From the NCBI GenBank assembly GCA_016716135.1, contig JADJWX010000015.1, positions 62,001-126,000 on the forward strand: a DNA stretch of 64,000 nucleotides, given 5' to 3'. The translations under genes and the position numbers were made by a program. Below are positions 60,777 through 64,000 of this stretch, piece by piece (position 1 is the first letter of the stretch; the number at the start of each line of letters is the position of its first letter). The notes beneath the pieces were generated by a model. The model did no database searches, was not told the origin of the DNA, and saw only the letters and a list, made by a program, of their open reading frames with translations. Source of the DNA: Lewinellaceae bacterium (lineage in GTDB: Bacteria; Bacteroidota; Bacteroidia; Chitinophagales; Saprospiraceae).

Positions 60777-62186
60777 ATGCTCAACACGTACCCTCTACGT
60801 GCTCTGATCTGGGTTTTAGCGCTGCTGCCCAGTCTACTTTCGGCCCAACTAACCGTCATGGTTACGTCGGTGCCGGCAAATACTCCGGCAAGCGCAAAAA
60901 TTTATGTCACCGGCACGTTTAACAACTGGAATCCCGGGGATGCAAATTCGATTTTGACGCCTATGCCCAACGGGCGGTATACCATTACTCTGAATCCGGC
61001 AATTGGACCCGTACGGTTTAAATTTACCCGGGGCAATTGGAATAGTGTTGAAGGAAATTCCAACGGCGATTTCATTCAGGACCACGTAGTTACGTATACC
61101 GGGCTCCCCCAAACTGTGGAACTGCCCATCCTTTCCTGGGAGGATTTGGCACATGCCATACCAAACCGGGGCGTTACGATTCTGGACAACAATTTCTATA
61201 TCCCGCAGCTGAATCGTACCCGGCGCGTCTGGATATACCTGCCTCCCGATTATGAAACCACAACTAAAAAATATCCGGTGCTGTACATGCACGACGGACA
61301 AAACCTGTTCAACACACTAACCAGCTTTTCCGGTGAATGGGAAGTTGATGAATCGCTGGATGAAATGTGCACGCAAGGTGATTACGGCTGTATCGTCGTC
61401 GGCGTGGACAATGGCGGGGTTAATCGCCTGAACGAATATTCCCCTTGGATTAACCAACTATATGGCGGTGGCCAAGGCGATGAATACATCAGTTTTATGG
61501 TCAACACCCTAAAGCCGTATATCGATTCCAAGTTCCGTACACTGCCCGACCGGGAACATACCGGCATTATGGGGAGCAGCATGGGTGGCCTTGTTACCAT
61601 GTATGCCATCATGGAATACCAGCATATTTATTCCAAAGCAGGCGTTTTTTCCCCTGCCTTCTGGTTTGCCGGCGACAATGTTACCAGTCAGGTATTAGGC
61701 ATGGGCAAGCGCAACAACCTGAAAGTTTACTTTTTGGCCGGCGGCCAGGAACCCGCCTACGTCGCACAGGATATGCAGGAGGTTGCCGATGCTATGCTTG
61801 ATGTCGGCTTTGAACAGGACGAACTTTTTTTTAACGTGCCTGTAGACGGCCAGCACTCTGAATGGTTTTGGCGTCGCGAATTTCCGGATGCCTATAAATG
61901 GTTGTTCGCCGGATCGGTAACCGCAGCCGGTGAACCGGCCACCGACACCGAGCCTGCACTCGAAATTTATCCAAACCCGGCAACCGAGTGGATCCGCGTA
62001 GCCGGATTTGAGGATGCCGACAACCTTTTTGTACAAATTCTTGGAGCCGACGGCTCCCTGCAACGGGATATGCAGATCCGCCCCGGTGAATCGATCCAGA
62101 CAAGCGATTTGCCCGCAGGGTTTTATGCCGTTCGGGTGCGTGCCGACAATTCGGCATGGTCCACAGCGAAGGTAATTCTCCGATAA
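60777..62186 (+). CDS. Secreted esterase (Esterase D-like) with N-terminal CBM48-like domain and T9SS domain
   Basis: A 469-residue exported alpha/beta hydrolase. Signal peptide (MLNTYPLRALIWVLALLPSL); glycogen-binding (CBM20/48-like) domain at about 22-110 (IYVTGTFNNWNPGDANSI); esterase domain at about 120-370 with RVWIYLPPDYETTTKKYPVL, the nucleophile in IMGSSMGGLVTMYA and a late histidine (VDGQHSEWFWRREFP). A T9SS type A domain ends it (YPNPATEWIRVAG, end WSTAKVILR). Likely removes acyl or feruloyl groups from polysaccharides, or siderophore esters, outside the cell. Confidence 0.93.
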   Translation: MLNTYPLRALIWVLALLPSLLSAQLTVMVTSVPANTPASAKIYVTGTFNNWNPGDANSILTPMPNGRYTITLNPAIGPVRFKFTRGNWNSVEGNSNGDFIQDHVVTYTGLPQTVELPILSWEDLAHAIPNRGVTILDNNFYIPQLNRTRRVWIYLPPDYETTTKKYPVLYMHDGQNLFNTLTSFSGEWEVDESLDEMCTQGDYGCIVVGVDNGGVNRLNEYSPWINQLYGGGQGDEYISFMVNTLKPYIDSKFRTLPDREHTGIMGSSMGGLVTMYAIMEYQHIYSKAGVFSPAFWFAGDNVTSQVLGMGKRNNLKVYFLAGGQEPAYVAQDMQEVADAMLDVGFEQDELFFNVPVDGQHSEWFWRREFPDAYKWLFAGSVTAAGEPATDTEPALEIYPNPATEWIRVAGFEDADNLFVQILGADGSLQRDMQIRPGESIQTSDLPAGFYAVRVRADNSAWSTAKVILR

Positions 62187-62197
62187 AAAAACTTTAA

Positions 62198-62248
62198 TTA
62201 CAAAAAAGCCGTTCCTGGGGCAAGACCAGGAACGGCTTTTTTGTAATC
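62198..62248. terminator. Bidirectional rho-independent terminator
   Basis: A perfect 22-bp stem (AAAAAAGCCGTTCCTGG core and its inverse) with a 7-base loop, with built-in A and T runs, between the esterase and the convergent TonB-domain gene. Confidence 0.92.
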
Positions 62249-62269
62249 CAATTTTGTGCATAAGACCTC

Positions 62270-62686
62270 TCACGGCTTCTTCCCGTCCAGCACAAATTTG
62301 ATAGGCAGAGTAACTTCTGCAGCGACAACCTTGCCATCATTTTCGGCCGGAGTCCAATTGGGCATGCCTTTGACCACCCGAACTGATTCACGCACAAAAT
62401 CCTCCCGCGGGTTCTGGCTGCCTTCCGTAATCGTTTTTATACCGGAAATACTGCCGTCTTTACCAACCATAAAACGCACCAATACCATGCCGGTAGCATG
62501 CTCCTTTTCAGCCGCTTCCGGGTACTTGATGTTTTTAACCATGTAGTCGATCAGGGCAGGCATGCCCCCCGGATACCCGGGTTGTTTTTCGAGTTTGGTG
62601 GTCGTTTTTTGCGCGCTGGCGGGCAGCGCCAACAACAGGACAAAGGCCGCGCTTAACAGCCAGGTTGTGATGTACTTTGTTTGCAT
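62270..62686 (-). CDS. Periplasmic TonB C-terminal domain protein
   Basis: A 138-residue exported protein: signal peptide (MQTKYITTWLLSAAFVLLLALPASA) followed almost directly by one TonB C-terminal domain (YPGGMPALIDYMVKNIKYPE, AEKEHATGMVLVRFMVGKDG then WTPAENDGKVVAAEVTLPI). It lacks the long Pro-rich linker and transmembrane anchor of true TonB, so it is probably not an energy transducer. The same domain ends the M56 protein encoded upstream, and the two sequences are clearly related (PGGMPALIDY against PGGMPALVNY). Confidence 0.9.
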   Translation of the reverse strand: MQTKYITTWLLSAAFVLLLALPASAQKTTTKLEKQPGYPGGMPALIDYMVKNIKYPEAAEKEHATGMVLVRFMVGKDGSISGIKTITEGSQNPREDFVRESVRVVKGMPNWTPAENDGKVVAAEVTLPIKFVLDGKKP

Positions 62687-62797
62687 AGCTTAAGCAATTA
62701 GATGTGAAAGATAAATTTTGAGTACACACACACTTCCCTGTTTTTACCGGAAACCTTCCCTGTAAAAAAGGACTGCAATGCTGAACTCCAACTAAAA

Positions 62798-63997
62798 TCA
62801 ATTCAGTTTAAACCGGATAGGTAATTGCATTTTACCCGGAACGGGTTTCCCTTCCTTGCGAGCCGGTTGCCAGTTCGGCATTTGGCGCGCCACACGGATC
62901 GCTTCAACTGCCATATCTTCCCGCGGAACGGGCGGGACGACCTCCACATGCGATACAGCGCCGGTTTTATCCAGTTCTATTTTTAATGTAACCCGGCCTT
63001 CGGCATTTTCACGTTTGGCTGCTTCCGGGTATTTGATCGCCGCCGTGAGGTAGTTTACCAATGCCGGCATGCCGCCCGGAAATTGTGGAGCGGTGTCGGC
63101 TGGCTCCTGCCCCCGGGCTTGCATTGTAGCCAAAGCACCCGCCGAAAACTGTTGTTGGCTTATCCCCCAGAAAACCAACCCGATCGGAAGCACCAAACCA
63201 AATTTCCAACTTCGCACAAGCGGGGAGTGTTTCCGGTTCAACATCAGCAGCCGTTGTTTCAGGGGCGATTGGAAAAAATGATTTGCGAAGCGCATTGCCA
63301 ACTGTGGTTGCGTTTGCCGAAGCAACAGCAAACTGTACTGCCTCCGGGTGGTTTGAACAGATGCTGCTGCATCAGCCTGATATTCGTGCACCGCACGTAG
63401 CGAACGACGGTACCAATGGGCCAGCGGGTGAAACCAAAATCCAATGCAAAGTATTTCCAACAACAGGACATCCACACTATGCCAGGCCCGGACGTGCGCC
63501 AGTTCATGCATTAACATATTTCTGTCTTCACCCTGCTCATCAAATCCCGTTGGCACAAAAATCCAATGGAAAAACGAAAACGGTACCACAGCTCCCGGCG
63601 CCCGGAGCAACACACAACCGGCGGATAATTGCCGGGCCGGCGATTGACGGATCAGCCTGCGAATCCGGAATATCCCCCACAGCATCCGCAGGGCAGCAAG
63701 TGCGCTACCTAAGCCATAAATCCAGACGAGGTACGGCAAACCGCTCCAATTACTGGTACTTTGCTCAATCTGATGCAGCACGACCGTAAACTCCGGGAGG
63801 TATACCGGCAAAGTATCGGGGTGCATGCCAAATGCTGGCGCCAACCTGTACGTCAGTGGCAAAAAAAGCCCTCCGACCAGTGCACCCAGGAGATAAAACC
63901 GGTTGGCCCGAAAAAACGTCTCCCGGCGCAACAACAGGTTGTAGAGCAAGGCAAATACCCCCCAGAAAAGACTGACTTGTAGCAGGTATGTAAACAT
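62798..63997 (-). CDS. M56 (BlaR1/MecR1-type) membrane peptidase fused to a TonB C-terminal domain
   Basis: A 399-residue protein whose start codon is at 63995-63997, so it is complete. Four membrane helices (MFTYLLQVSLFWGVFALLYN at the start, LLGALVGGLFLPLTY, and others) flank a cytoplasmic zinc peptidase domain with the motif LMHELAHVRAWHSVD. The last 85 residues are a TonB C-terminal domain (PGGMPALVNYLTAAIKYPE, GAVSHVEVVPPVPRED, end MQLPIRFKLN). M56 proteins sense signals and cleave a BlaI-type repressor; a blaI-like gene would be expected just beyond the right end. The TonB domain may be the sensor part. Confidence 0.92.
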   Translation of the reverse strand: MFTYLLQVSLFWGVFALLYNLLLRRETFFRANRFYLLGALVGGLFLPLTYRLAPAFGMHPDTLPVYLPEFTVVLHQIEQSTSNWSGLPYLVWIYGLGSALAALRMLWGIFRIRRLIRQSPARQLSAGCVLLRAPGAVVPFSFFHWIFVPTGFDEQGEDRNMLMHELAHVRAWHSVDVLLLEILCIGFWFHPLAHWYRRSLRAVHEYQADAAASVQTTRRQYSLLLLRQTQPQLAMRFANHFFQSPLKQRLLMLNRKHSPLVRSWKFGLVLPIGLVFWGISQQQFSAGALATMQARGQEPADTAPQFPGGMPALVNYLTAAIKYPEAAKRENAEGRVTLKIELDKTGAVSHVEVVPPVPREDMAVEAIRVARQMPNWQPARKEGKPVPGKMQLPIRFKLN

Positions 63998-64000
63998 GGT

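Noticed and set aside
1..64000. tRNA, rRNA, replication origin, integrase or phage genes
   Set aside because: Looked for by eye on both strands; none was recognised. Short RNA genes without obvious features could have been missed.

Overview
The window looks like a chromosome segment of a Bacteroidota bacterium, probably of the Saprospiria type. The evidence is: type IX secretion C-terminal sorting domains on six or seven proteins (type A and the gliding-motility type B form), a TonB-dependent receptor with an N-terminal carboxypeptidase-like domain, a LytTR regulator with a LytS-like kinase, an OstA-like lipopolysaccharide transport protein, a DCC (DUF393) protein, a DUF3127 protein, and promoter boxes of the Bacteroidota type (TAnnTTTG). 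Most of the sequence is GC-rich; 12.7-17.1 kb is visibly AT-richer and looks acquired. No rRNA, tRNA, CRISPR array, prophage or transposase gene was seen.

Layout. 0-3.3 kb: the end of a xanthine dehydrogenase operon (FAD subunit tail, frameshifted molybdenum subunit, small membrane protein). 3.5-9.7 kb: SPFH protein, a ribbon-helix-helix-like protein, a dockerin-like secreted protein, a double amidohydrolase and an outer-membrane lipoprotein. 9.8-12.5 kb: LytTR response regulator, its kinase (one indel) and a TPR-like protein. 12.7-17.1 kb: ArsR regulator with SRPBCC protein, then an AT-rich AraC-SDR-SDR cassette. 17.2-19.4 kb: TonB-dependent receptor. 20.4-26.7 kb: DinB protein, tandem rhodaneses with a peroxiredoxin, then a DtxR-FeoA-FeoA protein and a FeoB split into GTPase and permease genes. 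26.7-31.7 kb: glyoxalase-like protein, secreted CocE-type hydrolase, MFS transporter, NTF2-like protein and Crp-type regulator. 31.8-35.5 kb: SDR, glutamine synthetase-like enzyme and an APC permease, plausibly for amine use. 35.6-43.9 kb: GNAT, atypical pyruvate kinase, RNase HII, hypoxanthine phosphoribosyltransferase, a P-loop ATPase, membrane proteins and a membrane nucleotide cyclase. 44.1-58.3 kb: secreted T9SS proteins (repeat adhesin, M4 protease, gliding-type protein) with OstA, a DCC protein, a peptide-binding lipoprotein and DUF3127. 58.4-64 kb: MltA, Nudix, secreted esterase, a TonB-domain protein and an M56-TonB fusion.

The strongest structure not explained by genes is a dense set of intergenic palindromic elements. 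Several are nested: one inverted-repeat pair sits in the loop of an unrelated pair (13.56-14.0, 19.6-19.9, 20.05-20.42, 43.96-44.11 and 51.54-51.88 kb). One is flanked by near-identical 12-bp direct repeats, and another supplies the apparent 5' end of the OstA-like gene. This suggests small non-autonomous elements that insert into, or grow at, hairpin tips.

Three genes (xdhB, the ribbon-helix-helix gene, the histidine kinase) each appear to lack one base in a homopolymer. The simplest reading is undercalled homopolymers in the assembly, although the xdhB site is also a perfect A-AAA-AAG slippery heptamer. All functional names come from reading the translated sequence; no database search was run.
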